DNA of 64,000 nucleotides from Leptospira sp. WS39.C2 (GTDB lineage Bacteria > Spirochaetota > Leptospiria > Leptospirales > Leptospiraceae). The translations under genes were made by a program, and so were the position numbers. Of the stretch, positions 1 through 8,259 are shown piece after piece. The DNA is taken from contig NZ_CP162143.1 of assembly GCF_040833965.1 (NCBI RefSeq), forward strand, positions 1 through 64,000, given 5' to 3'. The stretch's first letter is position 1; each line of letters starts with the position of its first letter. The notes beneath the pieces were generated by a model. It was not told the DNA's origin and did no database searches. It was given only the letters and a program-made list of their open reading frames with translations.

Positions 1-753
1 ATGATCACCATTGCAGTTGCTAATCAGAAAGGCGGAGAGGGAAAAACGACTACTTCTTTGAATCTTGCCATGGGATTGGCTCGCCGAAATCTCAAAACTT
101 TACTCATCGATATGGACCCTCAAGCAAATTCTACAGGAATTTTTTTGAATCCCGAAACCGTTGAAAAAGACCTAGCCCATCTTTTCCAGAACTCCGCCAA
201 TATCAAAGACATCATCACTCCAGCGTATAACGAGCATTTGTGGATTGCGCCATCTAGCATGCGTTTGGCGGAAATGGAAACAGTTTCGGTGAACTCGGTG
301 GAAGCTCCTTATATCCTGAGAGACTCACTTGCTGGCTTAAAAGATTTTGACTTTGTCATCATCGACTGCCCTCCTTCTCTTTCGATTTTTACAGTCAATA
401 GCCTAGTAGCGGCAAACTTTGTTCTCATCCCCCTCCAAGCAGAAAAATTTTCAATGGATGGGATCATGGGTTTGCAACAAACCATTTCTTCGATCAAAAA
501 AAGGATCAACCCTGATCTGGAAATCTTAGGGGCTCTCATTACCCAATTAAAACCCCAAACCCTACTTACGAAAACTATCCTTCCCGTACTGACAAAATAC
601 TTCAGAATCTTTGAGCATACAATTTCCGATGGTGTTGCCATCGGAGAAAGCCACCTCGCAAAAAAATCAGTTTTTGATTACAACCGGTCCTCCAGGCAAT
701 CGCAAGAATATGAAGGTTTTATTGAGGAGGTTTTAAATGAGCTTAAAAAGTAA
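1..753 (+). CDS. parA: ParA partition ATPase (module 1)
   Basis: ParA/Soj-type ATPase of 250 residues that, with ParB, moves replicon copies to daughter cells. The deviant Walker A motif KGGEGKTT is at residues 10-17, the DPQANST segment lies near residue 39, and a Walker B-like strand ends in IIDCPPSL near residue 120. There is no N-terminal DNA-binding extension, unlike the second ParA at 26391. The ATG is the first base of the window, so an earlier start cannot be excluded, although MITIAVANQKGG is a typical N-terminus for the family. The last 17 bases overlap parB, which points to translational coupling. The gene lies directly upstream of parB and an initiator-like gene, a layout typical of secondary replicons. 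Confidence 0.95.
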   Translation: MITIAVANQKGGEGKTTTSLNLAMGLARRNLKTLLIDMDPQANSTGIFLNPETVEKDLAHLFQNSANIKDIITPAYNEHLWIAPSSMRLAEMETVSVNSVEAPYILRDSLAGLKDFDFVIIDCPPSLSIFTVNSLVAANFVLIPLQAEKFSMDGIMGLQQTISSIKKRINPDLEILGALITQLKPQTLLTKTILPVLTKYFRIFEHTISDGVAIGESHLAKKSVFDYNRSSRQSQEYEGFIEEVLNELKK

Positions 754-1558
754 ACGTTTAGGGACTCTAGCCGACATCTACCAAGCGGAAAATTTGGATG
801 GTACCATCCGGACCATCCGAATGGATAGAATCCAACCTTCCGAACACCAGCCCCGCCAGGAACGAAAAAAAGGCATTGAAGAATTGGCACAATCCTTAAA
901 GGCAGATGGTTTACTCCAACCCATCATTGTCTCCAAAGGGGAAAAAGAAGGAAGTTATAAAATCATAGCTGGCGAGAGACGTTTTCATGCAGCAAAATCC
1001 CTCGGCTGGGCTGAAATTGAATGTAAGATCCTCAACAGGCCCGACAAAGAAATTTATAAACTAGCAGTGATTGAAAACCTACAAAGGGAAAATTTATCCC
1101 CCTATGAGGAAGTGGATGCCCTACTCTTTTTAAAAAATTCATACCAATATACCGACCAAGAATTGGGTGACCTTTTTGGGAAAAGCAGAAGTTATATGAC
1201 TGAAGTGCTTTCCATCACCTCTATGTCAAAGGTTGATTTAGAAAAATGCAAAAAGAACGAAATCTATAATAAAAACTTACTCGTACAAGCTGCCCAAGCC
1301 GCGAAAAAAGGTAGTCTTGATGAGTTTCTAACCCTTTACCACAAAGGAGCATTAAAAACCGTCAAAGATGCCAAAGACTTCAACAAACAGACAAAAACGG
1401 GAGTTCCAACAAACATCAAATCTTCACCACTCTCAGGTTATAAGATCCGACGTACAAACAATGGAATCCAAATCCAATCAGAAGATGAAATCCTACTTGG
1501 CGACATTTACAAATTCATACGCAAGGAACTTTCCAAAAAATACGGAGATTCCGCCTAA
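737..1558 (+). CDS. parB: ParB partition protein / CTPase (module 1)
   Basis: ParB/Spo0J family protein, 273 residues, the centromere-binding partner of the ParA encoded just upstream. The ParB N-terminal domain covers about residues 28-120 and contains the C-motif GERRFHA (79-85) and the P-motif ENLQRENL (113-120), which bind CTP in this family. A helix-turn-helix follows near residues 135-160 (ELGDLFGKSRSYMTEV). A preceding GAGGAGG Shine-Dalgarno lies inside the parA 3' end. The C-terminal dimerisation part is not obviously conserved. I saw no canonical TTTCACGTGAAA-type parS in the flanking DNA; dyads downstream (1760-1777, 1811-1830) are candidate binding sites. Confidence 0.95.
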   Translation: MSLKSKRLGTLADIYQAENLDGTIRTIRMDRIQPSEHQPRQERKKGIEELAQSLKADGLLQPIIVSKGEKEGSYKIIAGERRFHAAKSLGWAEIECKILNRPDKEIYKLAVIENLQRENLSPYEEVDALLFLKNSYQYTDQELGDLFGKSRSYMTEVLSITSMSKVDLEKCKKNEIYNKNLLVQAAQAAKKGSLDEFLTLYHKGALKTVKDAKDFNKQTKTGVPTNIKSSPLSGYKIRRTNNGIQIQSEDEILLGDIYKFIRKELSKKYGDSA

Positions 1559-1564
1559 CCCAAA

Positions 1565-1590
1565 CAAGTACTTAGCAGTCAAGTACTTAG
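1565..1590 (+). repeat. Two direct copies of an 11-base unit containing AAGTACTT
   Basis: The unit CAAGTACTTAG occurs at 1565-1575 and again at 1580-1590, with a 15-base period. Each copy contains the perfect palindrome AAGTACTT, so two dyads are phased about 1.5 helical turns apart. They sit just after the parB stop and before the candidate promoter of the initiator gene. A role as a protein-binding operator or iteron is inferred from position only. Confidence 0.6.
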
Positions 1591-1633
1591 GAAAAAAATT
1601 TTCAGCCCGAATAGGGAAAAATACTGTACGAAC

Positions 1634-1662
1634 TTGACAGTTACCAGAATCCGACAATAATG
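1634..1662 (+). promoter_or_regulatory. Candidate sigma-70 promoter for the initiator gene
   Basis: A perfect -35 hexamer TTGACA is at 1634-1639, followed after 16 bases by AATAAT (1656-1661) as a possible -10. Transcription would run toward the gene at 1903 and leave a leader of roughly 230 bases that contains the inverted repeats at 1760-1830. Assigned from consensus and position alone. Confidence 0.4.
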
Positions 1663-1759
1663 TGACATAATAAAAGTTTTGATTGGTTTGAGCAATTGCC
1701 TTTTCGTAACTGAAAAGGTATGGGGGGTAGTTTTGCCCCAACCCGATTTATAAAAAAAT

Positions 1760-1792
1760 CCCCTGGTAGACCAGGGGGTCGGGGTTTCCCGA
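1760..1792 (+). repeat. Perfect GC-rich inverted repeat plus adjacent hairpin in the leader
   Basis: Arm CCCCTGGT (1760-1767), two bases AG, then its exact reverse complement ACCAGGGG (1770-1777). Immediately after lies TCGGG (1779-1783), a short loop and CCCGA (1788-1792). In RNA these would form two stacked hairpins; in DNA the first is a good protein-binding dyad. No T-run follows, so a simple terminator is unlikely. Its CCCC/GGGG edges resemble repeats inside the initiator gene at 2210-2267, so it may be a binding site of the initiator or of ParB. Confidence 0.6.
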
Positions 1793-1810
1793 AGGAATGT
1801 TGTTGGATGA

Positions 1811-1840
1811 GACATAATTAACATTATGTCAGATAATGTC
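1811..1840 (+). repeat. Dyad GACATAAT-N4-ATTATGTC upstream of the initiator gene
   Basis: GACATAAT (1811-1818) and its reverse complement ATTATGTC (1823-1830) flank four bases. A third, imperfect arm ATAATGTC follows at 1833-1840, and another GACATAAT is at 1664-1671. The dyad lies about 70 bases upstream of the chosen start of the initiator gene. An operator or partition site is the natural guess, but nothing in the sequence decides which. Confidence 0.5.
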
Positions 1841-1902
1841 AACTCCTTCGAAGTTTTTGCTTAAATTTAGTTTCATTTTTGCAGAAAAAACGGAGGAGCT
1901 TC

Positions 1903-2826
1903 GTGAGCGACCAGCGTCATCCCTATATCCGTCTGATGACCGACATCATTGATTCTGGTGTATGGGCAGGGTTATCCCATGCCGCTAAGACCCTATACCC
2001 AGTGCTTTTGAAATTCAGTGATTATAACTTCAAACCAGTTTGGCCGAATACAGAAACTCTAATGAGGCTCACTGGTTTCAAAACTAAAAAATCCATTGTT
2101 TCCGCGAAAAAAGAATTAACCCGTGCAGGGCTTTTGTACCAAGTCCCAGGGAGTGGCCGAACCTCAACAAGGTATCACTTTTCCTTCCACTATGAGGGTT
2201 CCAGGATTACCCCTCTGGGGGATACACAAATACACCCCAAGGGTATCGAAACCGAATCCTCTGGGGGTTCAGGAATGCCGGCGAAGGGGGGTCTGGACGT
2301 AACCCCTAACCATATTAATATAACTATATCAAATACAAACAATGTACCAACACCCAAAGGATCGAATGAGGGAATTGGACAAACAAAAGAAGAGAAGAAA
2401 GATTTTGAAAAATTGGTCAATTTGTTTGGTCCTGAAATTGCGCTAGAAGCCTACCGCAAGGCAGTCAATTTACACATGGAATCAAATGTAAATTACGTCC
2501 AGACCCTTTGCCGGGAATTGGTTGCCTTACAGCAAAAGGAAGTGCTTAATTCTGGGCATAACCAAAACCATGAATTCATCCTCCCCCACCCAGCCTCTTG
2601 GTCAGGTTTTTTAAAATGGGCGTCCAAAGAACTAACGGAATCTTCGTTCCGGCAATTGGAAGGGATACGTGCGGAAATGGACGGGAATGTGATCATCGTG
2701 ACCTCGCCGATTCTTGGCCATTTGCGCCAGATCATTCAGATGTATTTTACGGAAAAAGTCAAACCACAAGCCCTCGTCGTTTTTACAGAAAAGGAAGAAG
2801 GATCTCGTGTCGGTGAAATTCGATAG
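1903..2826 (+). CDS. Replication-initiator-like protein (winged helix plus DnaA domain I-like C-terminus)
   Basis: Predicted protein of 307 residues, probably the replication initiator of this replicon. Residues about 1-95 look like a winged-helix DNA-binding domain (AAKTLYPVLLKF, then a basic helix around ETLMRLTGFKTKKSIVSAKK). A low-complexity linker follows (about 100-165). The C-terminal 75 residues (about 226-300) follow the DnaA domain I pattern: W-FLKW---EL----F--L--I-AE-DGN-IIV-SP---HLR--I--Y. That domain in DnaA recruits the helicase. I chose the GTG at 1903 because a strong GGAGGAG stands five bases upstream; a TTG at 1879 is in frame but has no ribosome site. The function is inferred from domain layout and from its place behind parAB, not from a recognised named family. 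Confidence 0.7.
   Translation: MSDQRHPYIRLMTDIIDSGVWAGLSHAAKTLYPVLLKFSDYNFKPVWPNTETLMRLTGFKTKKSIVSAKKELTRAGLLYQVPGSGRTSTRYHFSFHYEGSRITPLGDTQIHPKGIETESSGGSGMPAKGGLDVTPNHINITISNTNNVPTPKGSNEGIGQTKEEKKDFEKLVNLFGPEIALEAYRKAVNLHMESNVNYVQTLCRELVALQQKEVLNSGHNQNHEFILPHPASWSGFLKWASKELTESSFRQLEGIRAEMDGNVIIVTSPILGHLRQIIQMYFTEKVKPQALVVFTEKEEGSRVGEIR
2205..2345 (+). other. Candidate replication origin inside the initiator gene
   Basis: DNA coding for the protein's linker carries clustered G/C dyads: ACCCCTCTGGGGG at 2209-2221, ACCCC-AA-GGGT at 2234-2244, and CCTCTGGGGG again at 2258-2267 (the same decamer as 2212-2221, 46 bases apart). A GGGGGGTCTGG and an AACCCC follow at 2286-2306. Directly after them comes an AT-rich stretch (about 2309-2345) that would suit an unwinding element. 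Iterons within the initiator gene followed by an AT-rich segment is the arrangement of phage lambda O and several plasmids. This is an inference from layout. Confidence 0.4.
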
Positions 2827-2877
2827 ACTGAATAGAAAAACGGTATTTTTTGGAAGGAATCATAACTGAAAAAGCGC

Positions 2878-5388
2878 ATGAAAGATCATTTAATTCGCAC
2901 AAGCCACCCCTACTCTTTGCCCATCCAGTCCGTATCAACTACGGGAACCTACGAAATCAAAAATAATGAGTTTTTGTCATTTTTTGAAGAGAAAGAACAA
3001 TCTTCCCTCTCTTCGATCATATTCCAATTTGATGATGTTGTTTTTTTTAATGGGATCGAGTTACTTCCCGGTAAAGATGGTTTGGATTTTTTTCCAGACT
3101 CCTTCCGATTTGAATTGTCACATGACGGAAAGTATTGGGAACCCATTTTACAAGAGTCATCTTTCCGAAAATCATTCAAAACCTCAGCTAAATGGTTATT
3201 TTCTTTAACTAGCGCTCGTTATGTGAAATTCATTTCTAAGATTTCAAGAAAAGCAAGTAATGGGAAAAATCGTATTAGTTTTGGGCCACTGAAGATTTTA
3301 GTCAGTGGGGTCCAGTCCATGCAAGTAAGCTCGGAATTAGATCGGCTTTTTGTAAAAGAAAACTTATTTGATACTAGGCCTGATTATGGTTGGTCTTCTA
3401 AAAAAAAGGAAGAACCAGCAGACGAATACGTGATATTAGATATGGGATCCGTAAACCGCATCGAAGAATTTCGGATGTTAACTAAAAACGATCCTATCAC
3501 CAATTTCCCTGAAAGATTCATCGTGTATTATAGCGAAGATGATCTTACTTGGCACCAATTACATGAAGAGAATTATTTTTTATCAGAGCCAGGCACTTGG
3601 TATAAATGGCGATTTCCTCCAGTTAATTTGAGATTTTTGAAAATTGTATTCATCGATGAGAAACAACCAAATAAAAAAGAATACATCACCGAAGTCATAG
3701 AGATCGAACTTTATTCTAGTGCTGATAAAAAAGAATCGGGTGGCCCAACAAGAGAACCACTTCCCTATGCATCTGTGCTCAGATCTGGTATCATTCGTCT
3801 AGCTGTAGATGGTGAAGTGAAGGAAGGTGTTGTTGTTCAGTCCAATGACAGAAGGTTACGAGATGCAACCACAGAATATCGTGGGATTGTGGAACTTGCT
3901 TCGGATGGAGAAGAAAAAGCAGGAGTTGCTGTCCAAGGGAATGATAAACGCCTAAAAATCGCTACTGAACTTACTCACGGTCTTGTGCGACTTGCACGTA
4001 CTGGAGAAGCAAGGCCTGGTCTCGTGGTTCAGTCAGATGATGAACGTTTACGGAATGCTTCGACTGAGCACCCAGGGATCGTGGAACTCGCATTAGATGG
4101 AGAAACCAGGCCAGGTGTAGTCGTTCAAGGAAATGACTCTAGATTAAAAGTTGCGACAAAAAAATCCGTTGGTCTTGTCCAACTTGCAGAATCTGGTGAG
4201 ACCACAGTTGATAAAGTGGTAACTGGTGATGACCCCAGGTTAAAAGATGCAACCACTACAGCAAAAGGGATTGTCCAACTTGCTCCAAACGGTGGTGAAG
4301 AAGTTAATACAGTTGTCCAAGGGAATGATAAACGCCTTAAACTGGCAAATACAGAATCACATGGAATTGTCCAATTAGCTCATTCTGGAGAAAACAAAGC
4401 TGGTGTTGTTGTCCAAGGGAATGATAAACGCCTTGCAAGAGCGGGGTTTGACGAGGCGGGCATTGTAATACTTGCCAATCACGGAGAATCGGTTCCAGGC
4501 AAAATTGTATTATCTGATGATCCAAGATTATCAGATAAAAGAGAACCAAAACCGCATACCCATCCCTATGCGGAAAAAGAACATGATTTTAATACCCACA
4601 CTGGTTTATTAAAAATTACAGGAGAAGCAGAATCTAGTTCCAAAGGGTTTGTGCCTCCCCAAGCCAATGATGCGATCATTTATGGTAAAAACAGTAAAAA
4701 TGGTTCTGGGCTTGTCGGAGTCTCTTCTGGATTAGGTGTTATCGGTTTTGGAGATTCTGTTGGTGTGTATGGAATAACAAAAGGAAAAGAATCTTCCCGA
4801 TCTGCAGGAATCTTAGGTGCCGGTACAACGTCACCTGGTGGGCGATTTGTATCTCAATCTGATTTTGCCGTTATCGTTGATGGGAAAGGAATTCCTGAAT
4901 ATGATTTAACAGGTTCTGGGAAGGCAATTTATGCCAATGGAGAATCCGTTTTTGAAGGTAACCTTCGTGTAACAAAAGAAGGTGGAGAAGAATGTATTGC
5001 TCGATATTTTAGGCTCGATGGAAAAGACGTGATTACTTCTGGTGACATACTAGTCGCAACGGAAGAAACAGGTGTTCTTGGAAGGTCAAAACATCCCTAC
5101 TCTACCAATGTAATTGGTGTCGCTGTTACAAACGCAAATCTTGTGTTTGGTAAAAAAGAAAAGGGTGTGGAATATGTACTTGTGGCATTACTTGGAATGA
5201 CCAAGATCCATGTGGATGCAACACAGGTTCCCATTTATCCTGGTGATCTTTTGGTTTCGGGGCTTTCCTCTGGTCATGCTGTTAAAGCTGACCCTTCCAA
5301 ATTAAAACCAGGTATGTTAGTGGCTAAAGCAATGGAAGCTTGTAAACGAGACAAAGGTCATATCCTTTGTATGTTAACTTTCTCCTAA
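2878..5388 (+). CDS. Tail-fibre-like surface protein with two discoidin-like domains and eight 32-residue repeats
   Basis: Large protein of 836 residues. Residues about 30-145 and 160-285 each look like a discoidin/F5-8 type C carbohydrate-binding sandwich (RFELSHDGKYWEPI and RFIVYYSEDDLTWHQL, each ending in a RYVKF/RFLKI strand). Residues 304-559 are eight tandem 32-residue repeats of the form GIVQLA--GE---GVVVQGNDKRL--AT, as in phage tail fibres. An HTHPYA segment follows, then a glycine-rich C-terminal region rather like bacteriophage spike or fibre tips. There is no signal peptide. No other tail genes surround it, so it may be a captured phage gene or a stand-alone adhesin. The 3' end overlaps mqnD on the other strand by 15 bases. 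The ribosome site is weak. Confidence 0.75.
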   Translation: MKDHLIRTSHPYSLPIQSVSTTGTYEIKNNEFLSFFEEKEQSSLSSIIFQFDDVVFFNGIELLPGKDGLDFFPDSFRFELSHDGKYWEPILQESSFRKSFKTSAKWLFSLTSARYVKFISKISRKASNGKNRISFGPLKILVSGVQSMQVSSELDRLFVKENLFDTRPDYGWSSKKKEEPADEYVILDMGSVNRIEEFRMLTKNDPITNFPERFIVYYSEDDLTWHQLHEENYFLSEPGTWYKWRFPPVNLRFLKIVFIDEKQPNKKEYITEVIEIELYSSADKKESGGPTREPLPYASVLRSGIIRLAVDGEVKEGVVVQSNDRRLRDATTEYRGIVELASDGEEKAGVAVQGNDKRLKIATELTHGLVRLARTGEARPGLVVQSDDERLRNASTEHPGIVELALDGETRPGVVVQGNDSRLKVATKKSVGLVQLAESGETTVDKVVTGDDPRLKDATTTAKGIVQLAPNGGEEVNTVVQGNDKRLKLANTESHGIVQLAHSGENKAGVVVQGNDKRLARAGFDEAGIVILANHGESVPGKIVLSDDPRLSDKREPKPHTHPYAEKEHDFNTHTGLLKITGEAESSSKGFVPPQANDAIIYGKNSKNGSGLVGVSSGLGVIGFGDSVGVYGITKGKESSRSAGILGAGTTSPGGRFVSQSDFAVIVDGKGIPEYDLTGSGKAIYANGESVFEGNLRVTKEGGEECIARYFRLDGKDVITSGDILVATEETGVLGRSKHPYSTNVIGVAVTNANLVFGKKEKGVEYVLVALLGMTKIHVDATQVPIYPGDLLVSGLSSGHAVKADPSKLKPGMLVAKAMEACKRDKGHILCMLTFS
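3787..4554 (+). repeat. Eight in-frame 96-base repeats of the fibre gene
   Basis: Each 96-base unit encodes 32 residues beginning GI(V/I) or GLV and containing a VV(Q)G/SNDxRL core. Copies are diverged, but several share near-identical stretches such as GTCCAAGGGAATGATAAACG (around 3932, 4315 and 4411). This suggests ongoing recombination between units. The array is exactly in frame throughout, so repeat number can change without breaking the gene. Confidence 0.85.
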
Positions 5389-6201
5389 GAATATTTCTAA
5401 TTGTTTGGCGGGTTTTTGAATGAAACCTGCCTCAATTGCCCTTTGGAAAAGATAAGTCACTGCTTCATGCCCTTCCTTCCCTAAATTCTTTGTGAACTCG
5501 TTCACATATAAATTGATGTGTGAACGAATTACAGAATCCTCTTTGTTTTGTGAATTTTTGCGGATATATTCCATCATTTCTTTTGGTTCATTATAAGCAT
5601 CTCTTAGGCTTTTTTGTAATTCTTTTTGGAATTGGAGCGCTTCTTCTCTAGGCATATCCCGCCTGATCGCAATGGCTCCAAGTGGAATTGGATAACCAGT
5701 AGACTTTTCCCACCATTCCCCTAAATCAACGACTTTCTCAAGTCCCCTTTCTTCGTATGTAAACCTTTCTTCGTGTATGATCACACCTAAACTATTCTCT
5801 TCTTTGAGTAGTTTTGGGATGATTTCATCGTAACGAAGTGCAGTTGGTTTGTGGTTTCCATCTGTGTATAATGACAAAAGTAAGTTTGCAGTTGTTAATT
5901 GACCTGGTATATAAAGTGCTGTGTAGTTCTCTAAATTGGTATTTGTGTTTTTTTTCCTAACAAGGATTGGACCACAACCTCTTCCCAAAGCAGAACCAGT
6001 TTCCAATAAAATATATTTGTCGATGATATGAAAAAACGCCGCAAACGAAAGTTTTGTCACGGGAAACTTACCTTCAAAAGCAAATTCATTAAGATTCTCT
6101 ACATCATACAATTCTTCTTTGACAGGATAATTTGTGTTACGAATCAAATGATAAAAAAGGAAGGTGTCGTTTGGGCATGGTGAATAGGCTAATGAGATCA
6201 T
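5374..6201 (-). CDS. mqnD: 1,4-dihydroxy-6-naphthoate synthase (futalosine menaquinone pathway)
   Basis: MqnA/MqnD-family protein, 275 residues, which in MqnD converts cyclic de-hypoxanthine futalosine to 1,4-dihydroxy-6-naphthoate for menaquinone synthesis. The N-terminus carries the family motif SPCPNDTF (residues 6-13), and GRGCGP lies around residue 95. The C-terminal RAIEAGFI helix is also typical. I set the start at the ATG at 6201, which forms a 4-base ATGA overlap with the stop of the upstream membrane-protein gene; an upstream in-frame start would add 31 hydrophobic residues unlike the family. Menaquinone would serve the NADH dehydrogenase and cbb3 oxidase encoded elsewhere in the window. 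Confidence 0.85.
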   Translation of the reverse strand: MISLAYSPCPNDTFLFYHLIRNTNYPVKEELYDVENLNEFAFEGKFPVTKLSFAAFFHIIDKYILLETGSALGRGCGPILVRKKNTNTNLENYTALYIPGQLTTANLLLSLYTDGNHKPTALRYDEIIPKLLKEENSLGVIIHEERFTYEERGLEKVVDLGEWWEKSTGYPIPLGAIAIRRDMPREEALQFQKELQKSLRDAYNEPKEMMEYIRKNSQNKEDSVIRSHINLYVNEFTKNLGKEGHEAVTYLFQRAIEAGFIQKPAKQLEIFLGES

Positions 6202-7361
6202 AAGGCTAAAAAGTATTCCTTTGTTTGGGTAATGAATAAAATTCGAATGATAAGAAAAATAAATAACAACAATGAAGTTCCAAGAAAAATCCAAAAACTT
6301 TTTCTCTTTGTTACATCAGTGAGTAAAAATGAAAACGGTAATATTAAAGTAAACATGCGACTGAGGTTATCAAAAGACCTCCAATACCCTTCTTCTGCAA
6401 TTAAGATCACGAGTAAACTTCCAATTATTGGGAAAAGTAGATTTATATCCTTTAAAACTGAGTTACGGATAGATGTATAACAGACGAAACCCATTGATAA
6501 AAAAGAAATCATAAAGAGTAACTTCGGAATTTCTTTTAGTTTAAATTGAAAAGTATTTTGGTCGAAAAAACTTTTCACAAAGCCAAATAAAGGAAAATCA
6601 GTCATATCACGAAACCCAAGAGGGTTTGTCCCTAAATGGTTTGGAGTTTGTAACCAGCCATAAAACAAAAAGGCTAAAAATAATATCCCAGGTGTTGAAA
6701 AAAGAAAAACTTGTTTCCAGTCTTTTTTATAGAAGGCAACCAATACAATTGGAGCTAAAAATAAAACGCCAAGTTCCCGAGTGAATACCGTGGCTAAGAA
6801 AAAGAGAATTGAGATCATGAATTTTTTTTCTTTGTAAAAGTAAAATCCGATGATTGCCAAGCTAACAAATAACGAATCAGCTACGAGCAATAGGTTGGAG
6901 TTTAAGGAATAAGGAGATAAGATGTAAAACAAAACAATCCACTTGGAATCATTTGGTAATAATTGATACAAACAATAAATGGATCCAATGAAAGTGAAAA
7001 ATAAAATAACAAGCGTAATGAGAGGGTAATGTTCGCTACCAATAAAATGGGAGACAAGCCCTGTGATAAACGATAATCCGATTCTATGATATCGGAAATA
7101 AAAACTATCTACGATCAAACTCCATTCATTCTCATAAAACAAATCTTTTGCGAGGAAATAAAAAAATTGTCCGTCATATCCCCCCGACTTATAAATCACA
7201 AAACTGGAATTTACTAAGTTTGGATTAATTTCATAAAACCCTTCCCATATCCCGATTAAGGACGATAAAGAATGCTGATAGGGTGCCGTTTTGAAATAAA
7301 CGATCCCAAAAACTCCTAAAATGAAAAAAAAGATTACAATCCAAAGCTCGCGCAGTTTCAC
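6198..7361 (-). CDS. Polytopic membrane protein, GT-C/glycopolymer-type
   Basis: Integral membrane protein of 387 residues with about nine to ten hydrophobic helices. After the first helix there is a loop with GGYDGQFFYFLAKD, followed by a YHRIG segment. This YDGQFYY-type motif is seen in a group of bacterial membrane proteins related to GT-C glycosyltransferases that act in cell-surface glycopolymer formation. The enzymatic role is inferred from the motif and topology only. Its stop overlaps the mqnD start by four bases, so the two are co-transcribed, but no functional link is evident. The divergent gene at 7453 shares the 91-base intergenic region. Confidence 0.65.
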   Translation of the reverse strand: MKLRELWIVIFFFILGVFGIVYFKTAPYQHSLSSLIGIWEGFYEINPNLVNSSFVIYKSGGYDGQFFYFLAKDLFYENEWSLIVDSFYFRYHRIGLSFITGLVSHFIGSEHYPLITLVILFFTFIGSIYCLYQLLPNDSKWIVLFYILSPYSLNSNLLLVADSLFVSLAIIGFYFYKEKKFMISILFFLATVFTRELGVLFLAPIVLVAFYKKDWKQVFLFSTPGILFLAFLFYGWLQTPNHLGTNPLGFRDMTDFPLFGFVKSFFDQNTFQFKLKEIPKLLFMISFLSMGFVCYTSIRNSVLKDINLLFPIIGSLLVILIAEEGYWRSFDNLSRMFTLILPFSFLLTDVTKRKSFWIFLGTSLLLFIFLIIRILFITQTKEYFLAL

Positions 7362-7452
7362 ACTCCCATTTTGTAAAATTTAATAGATTTTGAAAGGAAT
7401 TTCTCTGGAATTTTAACAAGATTCTGACAGTTTGTATCCAAAGTTGGGGCAA

Positions 7453-8259
7453 ATGAAAGAAGTTCTCGTAACCATTCAAACGGTGTATCAGTATTTAGAA
7501 AAACTAGGGCCAAAAAAATCTTTCCAAATATTGAAAAATTTAGGATACGAAAAACTCCTTTCTTTGACTGGGAAAGTGCCAAAAGAACGGCTCATCGTCC
7601 TCACTCAAAAATTAAGTGAAGAAACCGTTGTTGAATTAGTGAATCAAATTCCAGAAAAAATCTTAGTGGAGATGATTCGTGAAAATGATGATGATGATTT
7701 AGTTTATTTCATTCATTCTCTTTCGATAGTTGATTTGGCAATTGTTTCGAAAAGTATCCCTCCTCATGATGTAGGTCTTTTGGCGAAAACATTAGGACCA
7801 GAAGCAAGTGTTGAAGTTTTAAAATCCCTTGGCATCCCAAAGTCCATTGCCTTATTAAAAGAAATCCCAATGCGGGATTTTTTATGGTTGGTTGATAAAA
7901 TCCAATTACAACCAATCATCCAACTAGTAAATGAACTGTCGGTTCCCGATTGTAAAAAGTGGATCAAACAACGAGGGTTAGAAGAATTACCAATCCTATT
8001 GAAGTTTTTTGGAGTTACAAATGTCTTAGAAATTTTTAAGAAATTGGGTATGGACCAAGCATTGGCTATGATGCATTTACTGGGAACTCGAGAGATGATG
8101 GAATTGTCAGTTTTGTTATCAAAAATGAATTTGGATATTCAGAATATACCAGTTACTCTAAATGCAAAACATGCTAAACAATCGAAACAAAAATCGAAAA
8201 TTCCAGATAAGAAAAAACCGGCACCTAAAAAAAAGAAGGTAATTAAACGTTCGCATTAA
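7453..8259 (+). CDS. Leucine-rich helical-repeat protein, MgtE N-domain-like
   Basis: Unrecognised soluble protein of about 268 residues. It consists of short amphipathic helices with repeating patterns such as E-VVELVNQIPEKILVEMI, DVGLLAKTLGPEASVEVL and RDFLWLVDKIQLQPIIQLV. These resemble the superhelical N-terminal domain of MgtE magnesium channels, but no transmembrane part follows. The last 35 residues are very lysine-rich (KKPAPKKKKVIKR), suggesting nucleic-acid or membrane-surface contact. I chose the ATG at 7453; a TTG at 7432 is in frame and possible. The 3' end overlaps the convergent histidine kinase gene by 17 bases. Function unknown. Confidence 0.65.
   Translation: MKEVLVTIQTVYQYLEKLGPKKSFQILKNLGYEKLLSLTGKVPKERLIVLTQKLSEETVVELVNQIPEKILVEMIRENDDDDLVYFIHSLSIVDLAIVSKSIPPHDVGLLAKTLGPEASVEVLKSLGIPKSIALLKEIPMRDFLWLVDKIQLQPIIQLVNELSVPDCKKWIKQRGLEELPILLKFFGVTNVLEIFKKLGMDQALAMMHLLGTREMMELSVLLSKMNLDIQNIPVTLNAKHAKQSKQKSKIPDKKKPAPKKKKVIKRSH

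Noticed and set aside
1..2826. Classical chromosomal parS (TTTCACGTGAAA type)
   Set aside because: I looked for it around both parAB modules and did not see it; the palindromes found there have different sequences.
3787..4554. Regular ~96-base repeats that could suggest a CRISPR array
   Set aside because: The repeats are in frame in a coding sequence, diverged, and have no spacer/repeat alternation.
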